Shown here: positions 15,873 through 25,162 of the stretch, in pieces
Layout: each line of letters starts with the position of its first letter
Numbering within the stretch: the stretch's first letter is position 1
From: Vreelandella lutescens
Lineage (GTDB): Bacteria > Pseudomonadota > Gammaproteobacteria > Pseudomonadales > Halomonadaceae
DNA: 64,000 bases
Direction of reading: 5' to 3'
Assembly (NCBI RefSeq): GCF_014640815.1
Contig: NZ_BMHM01000003.1
Span: forward strand, 248,001 to 312,000
Notes under the pieces: model-generated
Told to the model about the DNA's origin: nothing
Database searches by the model: none
Seen by the model: only the letters and a program-made list of their open reading frames with translations
Position numbers and translations under genes: made by a program

Positions 15873-16777
15873 GAGGAAACACCTTCATTTTCTTTACGGT
15901 CACGCCGCCGTGACTGCCAAATGCGCAGCCGTTCACGAATTTTATTGTGGGTGTCATTGCCACTGTAGCGGCCTTTAGCGATATGTCGAATACGGTAAAC
16001 GCCTGGCAAGGTAAGGGGCGTACCCTGGCTTTGTAATAGCCAGCGAAAGGCTCGATCTTCATGGCACTTAGCGAAGTTGTCTACCGGTTGCTGATAGATG
16101 CCAATGTTTCGGCAGTAGCCAACGGCACGACACACATCGCCATGCGCAATTTGCAGCGGTCCGGTTGCTTTAGTGATTTGGCGAGATGAGAACGAAGAAG
16201 TGTCAATATCTAGTACGCTGGGGCCTTCTTGGGTGGCGTTCAGCATAGGGTTATCTTCGGCAAGTAGATCGGTGGTGCGTTCTTCATCAGGGAAAAGAAG
16301 TGCATCACGTCTGCCTTGCAGATGGTCTGATAACTGGTCAAGACAAGACTCACGAAACATCAGGTCACAATCGGTAAACCATACCCAATCAGCTTTAGTC
16401 GCAAGTGCTGCACGGTTACGCCCGATACTGCGCCGGAAGAGCGCCTGCTTAGCAACAGGCTGCCAATTCCACGTCACATTTGGCGTTTCTATGGTGTTGA
16501 AAAAGTCGAGTAGCTCCTGCGTTTTGGTGTCTTCAGGGCTATAGAAAACGGTCATCGTCACATGCAGTTGATGGGGCGGGAAGAGCACCAGAGAGCTCAA
16601 TTGATAAACCAAAAAATGCGAGTAATTCCAGCAATGGCTAACCACTTCAAGCGACAGGCGTCCTGTTTTAGATGCGCGTTCAGGGTTGGGTGGCAGATCA
16701 GGTTCGAACCACGTAGGCGGGATTTTACCTCCCGCGGCGAAGCGGAAAAAAGCGAGTTGTAGCGATGTCCACATCAT
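15869..16777 (-). CDS. Glycosyltransferase, GT-A fold (family 2-like)
   Basis: Protein of 302 residues. Recognisable parts are SLEVVSHCWNYSHFLVYQLSSL near the N-terminus, the acidic metal-site block WVWFTDCDLMFRESCLDQL in the middle and a late acidic ECHEDRAFRW-like segment (CHEDRAFRWLL). The basic C-terminus (RERLRIWQSRRRDRK) may bind the membrane face. Start 16777 has AGGA five bases ahead, and ATG 16774 is an equal alternative; the longer start at 16816 lacks a site. It is the first gene of a coupled pair with the DUF6492-like gene. Confidence 0.72.
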   Translation of the reverse strand: MMWTSLQLAFFRFAAGGKIPPTWFEPDLPPNPERASKTGRLSLEVVSHCWNYSHFLVYQLSSLVLFPPHQLHVTMTVFYSPEDTKTQELLDFFNTIETPNVTWNWQPVAKQALFRRSIGRNRAALATKADWVWFTDCDLMFRESCLDQLSDHLQGRRDALLFPDEERTTDLLAEDNPMLNATQEGPSVLDIDTSSFSSRQITKATGPLQIAHGDVCRAVGYCRNIGIYQQPVDNFAKCHEDRAFRWLLQSQGTPLTLPGVYRIRHIAKGRYSGNDTHNKIRERLRIWQSRRRDRKENEGVSS

Positions 16778-16944
16778 CGTAGTCCTAGGTAGGTGGGTGC
16801 ATGTATGGAGCGGCAAAAGTGATGTACGGCCACGATGCTATGAGTTAACAGCTTATCATGTGGCAGCGTTGAAGCTTCACGCTGGATGCTGACAGGTAGG
16901 GCAGTGCTATCAGCTTCTTTGTGCAGCAGCATTGGGTTATATTT

Positions 16945-17859
16945 TTATGATTTGGAGTGTTTGAGGCGGCTAAGTAATGCTTCCAGCTTGGCGAGTTTGC
17001 GTAACAGCCGGTAGCGTCTAAGGGGGTCATAAATCCAAGGTGTTCTCAGGCCATCGGCTGCGACTGACAGATAATCTTCGGCGATGGGTGCGCTGTTCGT
17101 TGGTCGTTCTCGAAGCGCTTTTATTGCTTGGCTATCCATTATATTAAAAGGATAAAAACCAGCTTGGTTGACAATTTCAGCCAGCCTGAACGTGAAGCTT
17201 TTTTGTTTATTTCGGTAGGCCGGAGGGTTGGGTAGCCACATAGCAAAGGGGGCAGGTAAGTAACCCATTTCTAAAAAATGCTGTTTGGCCTGTTGTTCAT
17301 TGTCAAACTCATTAGCTAAGAATGACCAATTAGCCTCTTTGAGGCGGTCACTGCGGGTGATAGAAATATCGGAATAATAGACGCCAGCAACAGGTTTTCG
17401 GCTCTGGTGCTCACACACATAGACGCCTCTCTCTGGATAAAAAACGAAGCGGTCACGTGTACTCTGTCGTGTAATTTGTTTTTGAAAAACGGGAGCAAGA
17501 AAGCCGCCAATTGGAAATGTATTGAAATAATGTTCCAGAAAGTGGATGTCGTGCTCATCTATCTCACGGACTAACTGAGTATCATCTTGAAGAAAACAGA
17601 TTAGCTCGTTTTCTTCAACAGACTCAATGGCGCGCTGCATGTTGGCATACAGCGCGCCGTGTTGACTCTCTTCACCCGCTTTACGAGGCCGTTTCACCTC
17701 GTGACGTTTCTCAATATCAGCCAATATATGTTGGGTTTCAGGGTCGTCGCTACCATCATCGTAAATAATCACAGTGTGTTGAGCGGCGCAGCGTTCGATT
17801 GAGTCGATACAGTTGCGCAAATGAGGGCCACGATTATAAGAAAAAACGAAGAAAATCAC
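16945..17859 (-). CDS. Family 2 glycosyltransferase (paralogue 2)
   Basis: Transferase of 304 residues, paralogous to 13957-14874. Shared blocks include FSYNRGPHLRNCIDSIERC, YDDGSDDPET, CFLQDDTQLVRE and the C-terminal AMWLPNPPAYRNKQKSFTFRL. The C-terminus is rich in Lys and Arg (LLRKLAKLEALLSRLKHSK), which may act as a membrane-surface anchor. It overlaps the preceding transferase gene by four bases, so the two are translated together. The duplicated pair probably adds two related sugars in one glycan. Confidence 0.82.
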   Translation of the reverse strand: MIFFVFSYNRGPHLRNCIDSIERCAAQHTVIIYDDGSDDPETQHILADIEKRHEVKRPRKAGEESQHGALYANMQRAIESVEENELICFLQDDTQLVREIDEHDIHFLEHYFNTFPIGGFLAPVFQKQITRQSTRDRFVFYPERGVYVCEHQSRKPVAGVYYSDISITRSDRLKEANWSFLANEFDNEQQAKQHFLEMGYLPAPFAMWLPNPPAYRNKQKSFTFRLAEIVNQAGFYPFNIMDSQAIKALRERPTNSAPIAEDYLSVAADGLRTPWIYDPLRRYRLLRKLAKLEALLSRLKHSKS

Positions 17860-18698
17860 AGGGGATTGCCTTTTTCTATAAGTTGCGTATGTTCTGCAAT
17901 TCCATGGGGTGTACGAGTAATTCCGTGTTTGTCGACATGCAGGCGATGACGTTTATTGGCAGCGATAATGTTCGTGTCTACATAGCTTCTAGCATGATCT
18001 AGATGTATAACAATAGCGTTATAACGCACATGCTTCGGCTTAATACCTAAATTTGCTAGCCTTACACCAAATTCTCTATCTTCGCCGCCATAGGCCATTG
18101 TTTCATCAAACCCATTAACCGCTAATACGTCTTTTTTCCAGGCCGATCCGTTTGAACCTTTAAAACGACAGCGGGTTGGCGTGATTTTGTTAAGAATTCG
18201 AGCCTGCCAGTGGTTGGCAGTAAGTTTACTGTTTTTATAGCTCGATAACAGGCCATGCTTCTTTAGCCAAGAAAGTTCAAAGCAGCGGCCGGAGAGTATG
18301 TCGTCTTGGGTGATGGCGTTACTCGTTATAAGGGGGAGTTTATGGTAGCCCCCTGAGAGATAGTATCCGGGTGAAGCTTCTGTGGCATGTACATTTAAAA
18401 AGTCAGCGCGGGGAATACAGTCACCATCGGTAAAAACTAAGTAATCAGCACTGGAAGCAAGAACGGCCTTATTTAAAATTCGACACTTTTGAAAGCCTTG
18501 GTCTTCATGCCATATATGCTGAATGGTTAAGCCTGTCGTTTTCTGCATACGTTCAATGAGGTGGCGTGTTTCTTCAGTTGAGCCATCATCGGCAATAATA
18601 ATGTCAAAGTATTTATAGGTCTGTGCGCTATATCCCCAAAGAACCTTTTCTAACCAATCAGGAGAATTATATGTGCTGATAATGACCGAAAGTTTCAT
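17856..18698 (-). CDS. Family 2 glycosyltransferase with galactosyltransferase-type C-terminus
   Basis: Transferase of 280 residues. It opens with the classical KLSVIISTYNSPDWLEKVL, continues with IIADDGSTEET and HEDQGFQKCRILNKAV, has the metal site FTDGDCIPR, and ends with GFDETMAYGGEDREFGVRL, the Glyco_transf_7C type acceptor region. This form is frequent in lipopolysaccharide core and outer-glycan loci. ATG 18698 is chosen because it gives the standard N-terminus; a GTG at 18722 would add eight residues immediately after the epimerase stop. Confidence 0.85.
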   Translation of the reverse strand: MKLSVIISTYNSPDWLEKVLWGYSAQTYKYFDIIIADDGSTEETRHLIERMQKTTGLTIQHIWHEDQGFQKCRILNKAVLASSADYLVFTDGDCIPRADFLNVHATEASPGYYLSGGYHKLPLITSNAITQDDILSGRCFELSWLKKHGLLSSYKNSKLTANHWQARILNKITPTRCRFKGSNGSAWKKDVLAVNGFDETMAYGGEDREFGVRLANLGIKPKHVRYNAIVIHLDHARSYVDTNIIAANKRHRLHVDKHGITRTPHGIAEHTQLIEKGNPL

Positions 18699-18722
18699 GT
18701 GGTTCACTATGCTCTGTGTCAC

Positions 18723-19745
18723 TTAATGGCTACTAAGCGTAGGATGGTAAAAATCGCGATACCATGTTACAAATTCATTGACTCCGTCTTCGATACGTGT
18801 CGCTGGCTGGTAGTTGAATTGTGATACTAAATCTTCCACATCCGCATAGGTATCGGGGACATCGCCCGGTTGCATAGGTAGAAGTTCTTTCTGGGCAGTC
18901 ATGCCTAACGCCTTTTCTAGTGCAGAAATATAATTCATTAATACCACTGGCTTTTGATTGCCAATGTTATATAAACGCCAAGGTGCTTTGCTGCTGGCAG
19001 GGTTAGGTTGTAAGCCTGACCATTGGGAGTTAGCTTGGGCTGGGCGATCTAAAACACGTATAACACCTTCTACAATGTCATCAATGTAGGTAAAGTCGCG
19101 ACGATGCTCACCATAATGGTAGACAGGTATCGTGTTGCCTTCCAAGATAGCTTTTGTGAATTTAAACAGTGCCATGTCAGGACGGCCCCACGGGCCATAT
19201 ACTGTAAAAAAACGTAAGCCGGTCGTAGGAATGCCGTATAAGTGGCTATAGGTATGCGCCATAGACTCATTTGCCTTTTTAGTCGCTGCATAAAGGCTAA
19301 TAGGGTGGTCAGTAGAGTGGTGAGTGGCAAATGGCATAGCTTCATTGGCACCATATACACTAGAACTACTAGCGTAAACGAGGTGTTCTACTTTTTTCTG
19401 ACGACATCCTTCTAATATATTTGAGAAGCCGACTAGGTTGCTATCTATATAGGCAGCAGGATTTTCTAATGAATAGCGAACACCGACTTGTGCGGCTAAG
19501 TGGATCACTTGCTGAAACGCATATTGCTTAAATAGCGCTGCCATCGCGGCGCGGTCTGCAACGTCTATACGTAAATGAGTATAATTAGGGAAGGCAGATA
19601 AACGGTCAACGCGCGCTTCTTTTAATGTGGGGTCGTAGTAACTGTTATGATTATCTATCCCAATAACCGTATCGCCTCGCTCTAACAGGCGATAAGCCAC
19701 TGCGGCCCCGATGAAACCTGCTGTGCCGCTGACTAAAATACTCAA
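18723..19745 (-). CDS. UDP-glucuronate 4-epimerase
   Basis: Short-chain dehydrogenase/epimerase of 340 residues that interconverts UDP-glucuronate and UDP-galacturonate. The NAD site GTAGFIGAAVAYRLLERGD, the SSSSVYGANEAMPF loop, the YxxxK pair in YAATKKANE and RFFTVYGPWGRPDMAL are all present and match the CapI/WbpP-like group. The start is most likely TTG 19745: GGAG lies seven bases ahead, and the protein then begins SILVSGTAGFIG as in relatives. ATG 19760 has no site. As first gene of the cluster it points to a uronic-acid-containing surface glycan. Confidence 0.85.
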   Translation of the reverse strand: MSILVSGTAGFIGAAVAYRLLERGDTVIGIDNHNSYYDPTLKEARVDRLSAFPNYTHLRIDVADRAAMAALFKQYAFQQVIHLAAQVGVRYSLENPAAYIDSNLVGFSNILEGCRQKKVEHLVYASSSSVYGANEAMPFATHHSTDHPISLYAATKKANESMAHTYSHLYGIPTTGLRFFTVYGPWGRPDMALFKFTKAILEGNTIPVYHYGEHRRDFTYIDDIVEGVIRVLDRPAQANSQWSGLQPNPASSKAPWRLYNIGNQKPVVLMNYISALEKALGMTAQKELLPMQPGDVPDTYADVEDLVSQFNYQPATRIEDGVNEFVTWYRDFYHPTLSSH

Positions 19746-19785
19746 TGAATATCTCCACATATTCGCGTTTTGAAGCGAGTGAATG

Positions 19786-19810
19786 GCCTGCCTTCTGTAA
19801 CAAGGCAGGC
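19786..19810. terminator. Strong hairpin after isocitrate dehydrogenase gene
   Basis: GCCTGCCTT and AAGGCAGGC form a perfect nine-base stem with a seven-base loop. It sits between the isocitrate dehydrogenase stop and the epimerase start on the minus strand. There is no T-run on either side, so termination would be inefficient or Rho-assisted. It may alternatively act as an mRNA 3' stabiliser. Confidence 0.5.
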
Positions 19811-19836
19811 ATGTACCTATTTATTGCGTGAATCTA

Positions 19837-20853
19837 CTAGGAGCTTTTCAGGTGCTCCACCAGCGCTTGAGCGAAGGTGTCAGTCGTGCCAGTGCCGCCC
19901 ATATCTGGAGTGACCATATCGCGGCGGCTCTCCAATACTGTGCGGATTCCCTGACGGATAGCATCCCCTTTTTCATTCATCTCTAAGTGGTCAAGCATCT
20001 GGGCCGCTGCCAGTAACAAGGCGCAAGGGTTGGCCAGTTTTTTGCCTGCAATATCCGGCGCTGAGCCGTGTACCGCTTCAAAAATCGCTGCTTTTTCGCC
20101 GATGTTTGCCCCAGGCGCTAAACCCAAGCCGCCCACTAGGCCTGCGCATAGGTCAGAAAGAATATCACCAAACAGATTCGTGGTTACGACAACATCGAAC
20201 TGGTGAGGGTTCATAACCAGCTGCATGCAGGCGTTATCCACGATCATTTCTTGAAATTCGATCTCGGGATATTCGCTGGCGATTTCACGAGCAACCTCTA
20301 AAAACAGACCAGAGCTGGTTTTGATGATGTTGGCCTTGTGAACAGCGGTGACCTTCTTGCGGCCGTTCTGCTTAGCCAGCTCAAAGGCGTAACGCACGAT
20401 GCGCTCAGAGCCTTGACGCGTCACTTTAATGATCGAGATGCCGGTATTGCCGTCGTCGATCATCTCTTGGCCATCGGAGAGGTAAGCGCCTTCGGTATTC
20501 TCACGGACGGTGATCATATCGATATCGTCGTAGCGGGAGCGCGTGCCCGGAAAGCTAATCGCCGGGCGTACATTGGCATACAGGTCAAAGTGGCGGCGCA
20601 ACTGCACGTTGATGGATGAAAAGCCTTTGCCGATTGGCGTGGTGAGCGGGCCTTTCAGGGCAATGCCGTGCTTTTCAATGGCATCCAACGAGTCTTGAGG
20701 AATCAGCGTGCCGTGCTTGTCGAGTGCTACCAAGCCCGCGTCGATGAATTCGTAATTTAGCCCGCACTCCAGGGCGTCTAGCACTTGCAGGGTGGCGTCC
20801 ATGATTTCCGGGCCGATGCCGTCGCCTTTAATCACTGCTACTGTTTGGCTCAT
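19837..20853 (-). CDS. NAD-type isocitrate dehydrogenase (decarboxylating dehydrogenase family)
   Basis: Beta-decarboxylating dehydrogenase of 338 residues that converts isocitrate to 2-oxoglutarate. Visible motifs are IKGDGIGPEIM, the substrate loop SSINVQLRRHFDLYANVRP with the isocitrate-type serine and asparagine, VRENTEGAYLS, the catalytic lysine region VHKANIIK, the metal aspartates in NLFGDILSDLCAG and EAVHGSAPDIAGK. The short form lacking the extra domain of E. coli Icd is the NAD-linked group. Isopropylmalate and tartrate dehydrogenases are relatives, but the SSIN loop favours isocitrate. It is a single gene upstream of the glycan cluster. Confidence 0.85.
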   Translation of the reverse strand: MSQTVAVIKGDGIGPEIMDATLQVLDALECGLNYEFIDAGLVALDKHGTLIPQDSLDAIEKHGIALKGPLTTPIGKGFSSINVQLRRHFDLYANVRPAISFPGTRSRYDDIDMITVRENTEGAYLSDGQEMIDDGNTGISIIKVTRQGSERIVRYAFELAKQNGRKKVTAVHKANIIKTSSGLFLEVAREIASEYPEIEFQEMIVDNACMQLVMNPHQFDVVVTTNLFGDILSDLCAGLVGGLGLAPGANIGEKAAIFEAVHGSAPDIAGKKLANPCALLLAAAQMLDHLEMNEKGDAIRQGIRTVLESRRDMVTPDMGGTGTTDTFAQALVEHLKSS

Positions 20854-21368
20854 GTGCGGGGTCCTCTCGTTGGGTAGGATAAAAAGTGGCGAGGAAACGG
20901 CGGTTAGGCCGCCCTTTGAGTGCCATGGTAAGCCAAGCCTAGGGGGCAGGTCATCGTCTAAACGTCTAGGTTTGGCGGGTGCGAAGCTTCCCGTTTACTG
21001 ATAGAATGCTGCGCTCACGACGACCAAGGCACTTAGGATCAAGGCACTTAGCGGCCACCCCCCTCGTCTGAAAAACGATAATAGAACAGCAAGGTTTATT
21101 GCTAATGAACAATGCAATGGCAGCGATTGCTCTGCCCACACCAGGGCTGATGACTCCGCCCTAGGTTTCCTCTCTTTTTTAGCGTCATAACGCTCTTCGC
21201 GTTATCCCGGCGCTGCGGCATCCCATTGCCGTTATTTGGCTATCGACGCGCTAGCGTCTTCGTTCGGTAGCCTTCATCCGACAAACTATGACTAATGAGT
21301 GCTTATTTGCTGCCCTTGTGCGGCTGTGGCACGCAATATCTTTAAACCTCAAACCATGGACTCCCTGA
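20854..21368. other. 515-base structured intergenic region
   Basis: Divergent gap between isocitrate dehydrogenase and the SulP gene; no convincing open frame. It holds a 12-base direct repeat CAAGGCACTTAG at 21025-21036 and 21040-21051 (period 15). A perfect dyad ATAACGC-TCTTC-GCGTTAT lies at 21187-21205. A nested dyad at about 21238-21272 has outer arms GGCTA/TAGCC and inner GACGC-GCTA-GCGTC. These could be regulator sites, a 5' leader structure for the transporter gene or a small RNA. Confidence 0.6.
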
Positions 21369-22859
21369 ATGGCACTTTTCAGCAAGCATGAGTGGTTCTC
21401 TAATATTAAGGGCGATACGCTCGCAGGTGTTGTCGTCGCGCTGGCACTAATTCCTGAAGCGATCGCTTTTTCGATTATTGCCGGTGTAGACCCAAAAGTG
21501 GGGCTTTATGCCTCGTTTTGTATAGCGGTGATTATCGCCTTTACCGGCGGCCGCCCGGGTATGATTTCTGCCGCGACAGGGGCGATGGCGCTGCTGATGA
21601 TAACGCTGGTGCGGGAGCACGGCCTGGAGTATCTGCTGGCGGCCACATTGCTCACTGGCGTTCTGCAAATTATTGCGGGTTACTTAAAGCTAGCGGAGCT
21701 GATGCGCTTTGTCTCTCGCTCGGTAGTGACCGGGTTTGTGAACGCTCTGGCCATTCTTATTTTCATGGCGCAGCTGCCAGAGCTCACCAATGTAACGTGG
21801 CATGTGTATGCCATGACGCTGGCAGGCCTCGGTATTATCTACCTGTTCCCCTATTTACCGGTGATTGGTAAGTCGATCCCTTCGCCCCTGGTGTGCATCG
21901 TGGTGCTCACCGCCGTGTATATGATCAGCGGCATGGATATTCGCAGCGTCGGCGATATGGGTGAGCTGCCGGATACACTGCCCGTTTTCTTATGGCCGAG
22001 CGTACCGTTAAATCTTGAAACGCTGATGATTATCTTCCCTACCGCCATCATGCTTACCGTTGTAGGTCTGCTTGAGTCGATGATGACTGCCACCATTGTG
22101 GATGACCTCACCGACACGTCCAGCGATAAAAATCGCGAGTGTAAAGGTCAGGGCATCGCCAATATTGGTGCCGGTTTAATGGGCGGTATGGCCGGTTGTG
22201 CGATGATTGGTCAGTCGGTCATCAATATTAAATCGGGCGGTCGTACGCGCTTATCCTCGCTGATTGCGGGTGTGGTGTTGTTAATGATGGTGGTGTTCTT
22301 AGCCGATTGGGTATCGCAAATCCCCATGGCAGCGCTGGTCGCAGTGATGATCATGGTGGCGATTGGTACTTTTAGCTGGGAGTCCATTCGCGACCTGAAA
22401 AAGCACCCGGTGAGCACCAACATCGTTATGCTGGCAACGGTGGCCGTCACGGTAGGTACCCACAATCTGGCAATTGGTGTCTTTGTAGGTGTGCTGTTAG
22501 CAGCACTGTTCTTTGCCAATAAAGTCGGCAACATCATGTACGTCGGTTCAAAAGAGGTAGAGGCTGGTAAAGAGCGTGAGTATCAGGTGGTGGGACAAGT
22601 GTTTTTTGCCTCATCTGAGCGTTTTATGGCCGCGTTCGATTTCAAAGAGAGTGTCGACAAGATCACCATTGATTTGTCGAAAGCGCACTTTTGGGATGTG
22701 ACCGCCGTTCAGGCGCTTGACCGTGTTGTGATCAAGTTCCGCCGCGAAGGCACCGAGGTAGACCTAGTGGGCTTGAGTGAAGCAAGTGCCACTGTGGTGG
22801 ATCGCTACGCCGTTCACAATGACCCAGAAGCCGTTGAAAAACTGATGGGTGGCCACTAA
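21369..22859 (+). CDS. SulP family anion transporter with STAS domain
   Basis: Membrane transporter of 496 residues. A core of about ten to twelve helices carries the SulP signature early ([31 protein letters not shown]), a second conserved region [15 protein letters not shown] and [30 protein letters not shown]-terminal STAS domain (about 405-490) has [20 protein letters not shown]. The substrate could be sulfate, bicarbonate or another anion. The length and the partner UspA gene 19 bases downstream resemble bacterial SulP-UspA units in which sodium-dependent bicarbonate uptake is one known function; that assignment is only a guess here. Confidence 0.88.
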   Translation: MALFSKHEWFSNIKGDTLAGVVVALALIPEAIAFSIIAGVDPKVGLYASFCIAVIIAFTGGRPGMISAATGAMALLMITLVREHGLEYLLAATLLTGVLQIIAGYLKLAELMRFVSRSVVTGFVNALAILIFMAQLPELTNVTWHVYAMTLAGLGIIYLFPYLPVIGKSIPSPLVCIVVLTAVYMISGMDIRSVGDMGELPDTLPVFLWPSVPLNLETLMIIFPTAIMLTVVGLLESMMTATIVDDLTDTSSDKNRECKGQGIANIGAGLMGGMAGCAMIGQSVINIKSGGRTRLSSLIAGVVLLMMVVFLADWVSQIPMAALVAVMIMVAIGTFSWESIRDLKKHPVSTNIVMLATVAVTVGTHNLAIGVFVGVLLAALFFANKVGNIMYVGSKEVEAGKEREYQVVGQVFFASSERFMAAFDFKESVDKITIDLSKAHFWDVTAVQALDRVVIKFRREGTEVDLVGLSEASATVVDRYAVHNDPEAVEKLMGGH

Positions 22860-22878
22860 GCCAGGCAAGGAGAACAAC

Positions 22879-23736
22879 ATGACTGAACACGTACTCGCCG
22901 CCATTGACGGCTCCCAATTCGCCGAAGGCGTTTGTGACTACGCCGCCTGGGCAAGCCTGGCTCTTGATGCACCTTTGAGCTTTGTGCACGTAGTGGATAA
23001 TCATTCTGAGGCACCCGGAGAGCAAAATTTATCCGGTAGCCTGCGCTTCGGTGCCCGCGAAAAACTAATGGAAGAGCTCTCAGCACTTGATGAGCAACGT
23101 GCCAGGGTAAACCGTGAACAAGGCAAGCTGATGCTGGAAGCGGCTAAGGCTAGGGCGTTGGAAGACGGGGTGAGCAACCCCGCTACCCGCCAGTTAAACG
23201 GCACGTTAGTGGAAACGCTGGTAGAGCTGGAAAAAGACGTTCGCCTGCTAGTGGTGGGTAAGCGTGGTGAAACCGCTCACCAGGCCAGTGGGCATCTGGG
23301 CTCTAACCTAGAGCGGGTAGTGCGCGAAATGCACCGCCCGATTTTGATGGTGCCAAAAGCCTTTAAGCGTCCAGAGAACGTATTGATTGCCTTTGATGGC
23401 AGCAAAACCGCCCGAAAGGGAGTGGAGATGCTGGCCCGTTCGCCTTTATTTACTGGGTCAACCTGCCATGTGCTAATTGTGGGCTCAGACACTGCCGAGC
23501 ATCGAAGCGAGTTGGCATGGGCGCTCAGTACCTTACGCGAGTCTGGACACCATGCGGAAGGAGCAATTCGCGCAGGGGAAGTGGATGATGCCTTGCAAAC
23601 GTATGAGCAAGAAAACAACATCGATCTGCTAGTGATGGGAGCCTACGGGCATTCACGCATTCGCCATTTACTAGTCGGTAGCACGACAACGTCGATGCTG
23701 CGCAGCAGCCGAGTACCGGTGCTGATACTGCGCTGA
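22879..23736 (+). CDS. Tandem UspA-domain universal stress protein (copy 1)
   Basis: Protein of 285 residues made of two Usp folds. The first domain ends with GKRGETAHQASGHLGSN followed by VVREMHRPILMVP, and the second with GAYGHSRIRHLLVGST followed by SRVPVLILR. Both have the G-2x-G-9x-G(S/T/N) nucleotide loop, so ATP binding is plausible. AAGGAG precedes ATG 22879; the upstream in-frame ATG at 22849 lies within the SulP gene. It is probably cotranscribed with SulP. A paralogue is found at 25729-26583, on the other side of the crcB/ACR3-like unit. Confidence 0.9.
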   Translation: MTEHVLAAIDGSQFAEGVCDYAAWASLALDAPLSFVHVVDNHSEAPGEQNLSGSLRFGAREKLMEELSALDEQRARVNREQGKLMLEAAKARALEDGVSNPATRQLNGTLVETLVELEKDVRLLVVGKRGETAHQASGHLGSNLERVVREMHRPILMVPKAFKRPENVLIAFDGSKTARKGVEMLARSPLFTGSTCHVLIVGSDTAEHRSELAWALSTLRESGHHAEGAIRAGEVDDALQTYEQENNIDLLVMGAYGHSRIRHLLVGSTTTSMLRSSRVPVLILR

Positions 23737-23763
23737 GTGAGCGGCTAGTCTCGACCTATCATT

Positions 23764-23790
23764 GCGCCAGCCCTAGGGCTGGCGCTTTTT
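23764..23790 (+). terminator. Terminator after uspA copy 1
   Basis: A perfect 22-base inverted repeat (arms GCGCCAGCC and GGCTGGCGC around CTAG) followed by five T residues, just after the usp stop. It abuts the end of the convergent ACR3-like gene. Confidence 0.9.
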
Positions 23791-24748
23791 ATGGGCCACG
23801 TAGCAAACTACCTGGTACCCAACGAATAAAGGCCACCATGCCAAAGAGCTCCACCAGTGATTGGCAAACGATCACAACGACGGCAGCCTGCCAGCCATGG
23901 GGCAGGGTGAGAGCAATGGGCAGCATGACGAACGAGTTGCGAGTGCCGAAGCTAAATACCAACGTGCGGGCGCTGGCGGGGGAGAGTTTGAATAGCTGGC
24001 CAAGCCCTTTGCCCAATAGCGCTGCGACGATTAAAAAGGCCAGGAAGATCACTATCGTTTGCCAGAGCAGTTGGCGCATCGCCAGTACTTGGGTTACCTG
24101 AGTAGCCGCTATGATCAACAACACACAGGCCAGTAGCGGTACCGGCATAAGCCCCAGCGCGTGGGCAGCCCGCTTTACGGTTGGATGGCTTTGCGCTGCG
24201 TATTCGGTTAACCAAGCTAGCAGTAAGGGGAGTACTATTAACCCCAGCGAAGCGCCCAATAGCGCGGGTGACAGCGTTAAATGCAGCCATTCGCTGCCTA
24301 GAAATAGCCACAGGTAGGCGGGTAGCGCGACCATTTGTACGAGCAGTAACAGTGGCGTCGCGGCTATGGCGCGCGCCGTATCGCCTTTGCCTAGGTGGGT
24401 AAAGCTAATAAACCAATCGGTGCAGGGCATAAGTAGCACCATCAGGATACCCGCAAGCACAGGCGCTGGTAACGGCAGCCACAATACCCCTACCCCCAGT
24501 AACGCGGGAATAACGATAAAATTACCCACCAATAGTGCCGCCATAAAGCGTCGGTCTTGAAACCCTTGTTTGACTCTCAGCAGCGGTATTTGCGTAAAGG
24601 TTGCGTAAAGCAATATGCCGAGTAGCGGCCATAGCGCCTGCTCAAACGCTGCCATTGGTTCTGGAGCCAGTAGGCCAAGGCAAAGCCCGAGCGCGATAAA
24701 CGCCAGATAAATCCATGACTGCTGTTGTTCGAGCTGTGCGCGTATCAA
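23789..24748 (-). CDS. ACR3/BASS-type carrier (arsenic-resistance-like)
   Basis: Membrane carrier of 319 residues with about ten hydrophobic helices. The block LMVLLMPCTDWFISFTHLG resembles the PCT-containing helix of ACR3 arsenite carriers, and FSFGTRNSFVMLPIAL is a typical crossover-helix segment of the bile acid:sodium symporter (BASS) superfamily. Arsenite, another oxyanion or an organic anion could be the substrate. Its start overlaps the end of a crcB gene by four bases (ATGA), which means coupled translation with two fluoride-channel subunits. No arsR or arsC gene lies nearby, so arsenic is not proven. Confidence 0.72.
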   Translation of the reverse strand: MIRAQLEQQQSWIYLAFIALGLCLGLLAPEPMAAFEQALWPLLGILLYATFTQIPLLRVKQGFQDRRFMAALLVGNFIVIPALLGVGVLWLPLPAPVLAGILMVLLMPCTDWFISFTHLGKGDTARAIAATPLLLLVQMVALPAYLWLFLGSEWLHLTLSPALLGASLGLIVLPLLLAWLTEYAAQSHPTVKRAAHALGLMPVPLLACVLLIIAATQVTQVLAMRQLLWQTIVIFLAFLIVAALLGKGLGQLFKLSPASARTLVFSFGTRNSFVMLPIALTLPHGWQAAVVVIVCQSLVELFGMVAFIRWVPGSLLRGP

Positions 24749-25149
24749 GAGCTTAGGCCACTGGTTGGTTTAAAAAAGGCCAAGCGCTCGCCCATCCAGG
24801 CGGCGGCTACGCACAGCGGTAAGCTGCCTACAGCATAAAACAGCGCCAGCCCTAGGCTGCCCTGCTGCGTCAAGTGCAGCGTTTCAAGGCTAAAGAGTGA
24901 GAAGGTGGTGAAGCCGCCGCAGAAACCTGCCATCAGAAGCGGTTGATGGCGTGCCAGCTTGCCATGGGGTATGCGGGATGTTTTCGCGGCTAGCCAGCCG
25001 ATGAGGCAGGAACCCAACACGTTTACCAATAATGTTCCCCAGGGGAAGTGGCTACCTAGCATTGCCATTGAAGCTAGCGAGACGCTATAGCGCAGCACGC
25101 TACCCATAGCGCTGCCAAGGCCAACGGCGAGATAGACGTTAATGCTCAT
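24745..25149 (-). CDS. crcB: CrcB/FluC fluoride channel subunit (second of pair)
   Basis: Small membrane protein of 134 residues with four hydrophobic helices. Hallmarks are GSVLRYSVSL, PWGTLLVNVLGSCLIGWL and GFCGGFTTFSLFSLE; the phenylalanine-rich (F/Y)TT(F/V)S motif lines the fluoride path, and the Asn in LLVN is conserved. It exports fluoride as a dual-topology dimer or a heterodimer. ATG 25149 with AAGGAG is preferred over TTG 25152. The gene follows another crcB by ten bases, so the pair may form a heteromeric channel. Confidence 0.9.
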   Translation of the reverse strand: MSINVYLAVGLGSAMGSVLRYSVSLASMAMLGSHFPWGTLLVNVLGSCLIGWLAAKTSRIPHGKLARHQPLLMAGFCGGFTTFSLFSLETLHLTQQGSLGLALFYAVGSLPLCVAAAWMGERLAFFKPTSGLSS

Positions 25150-25162
25150 CAAGGGCTCCTTT

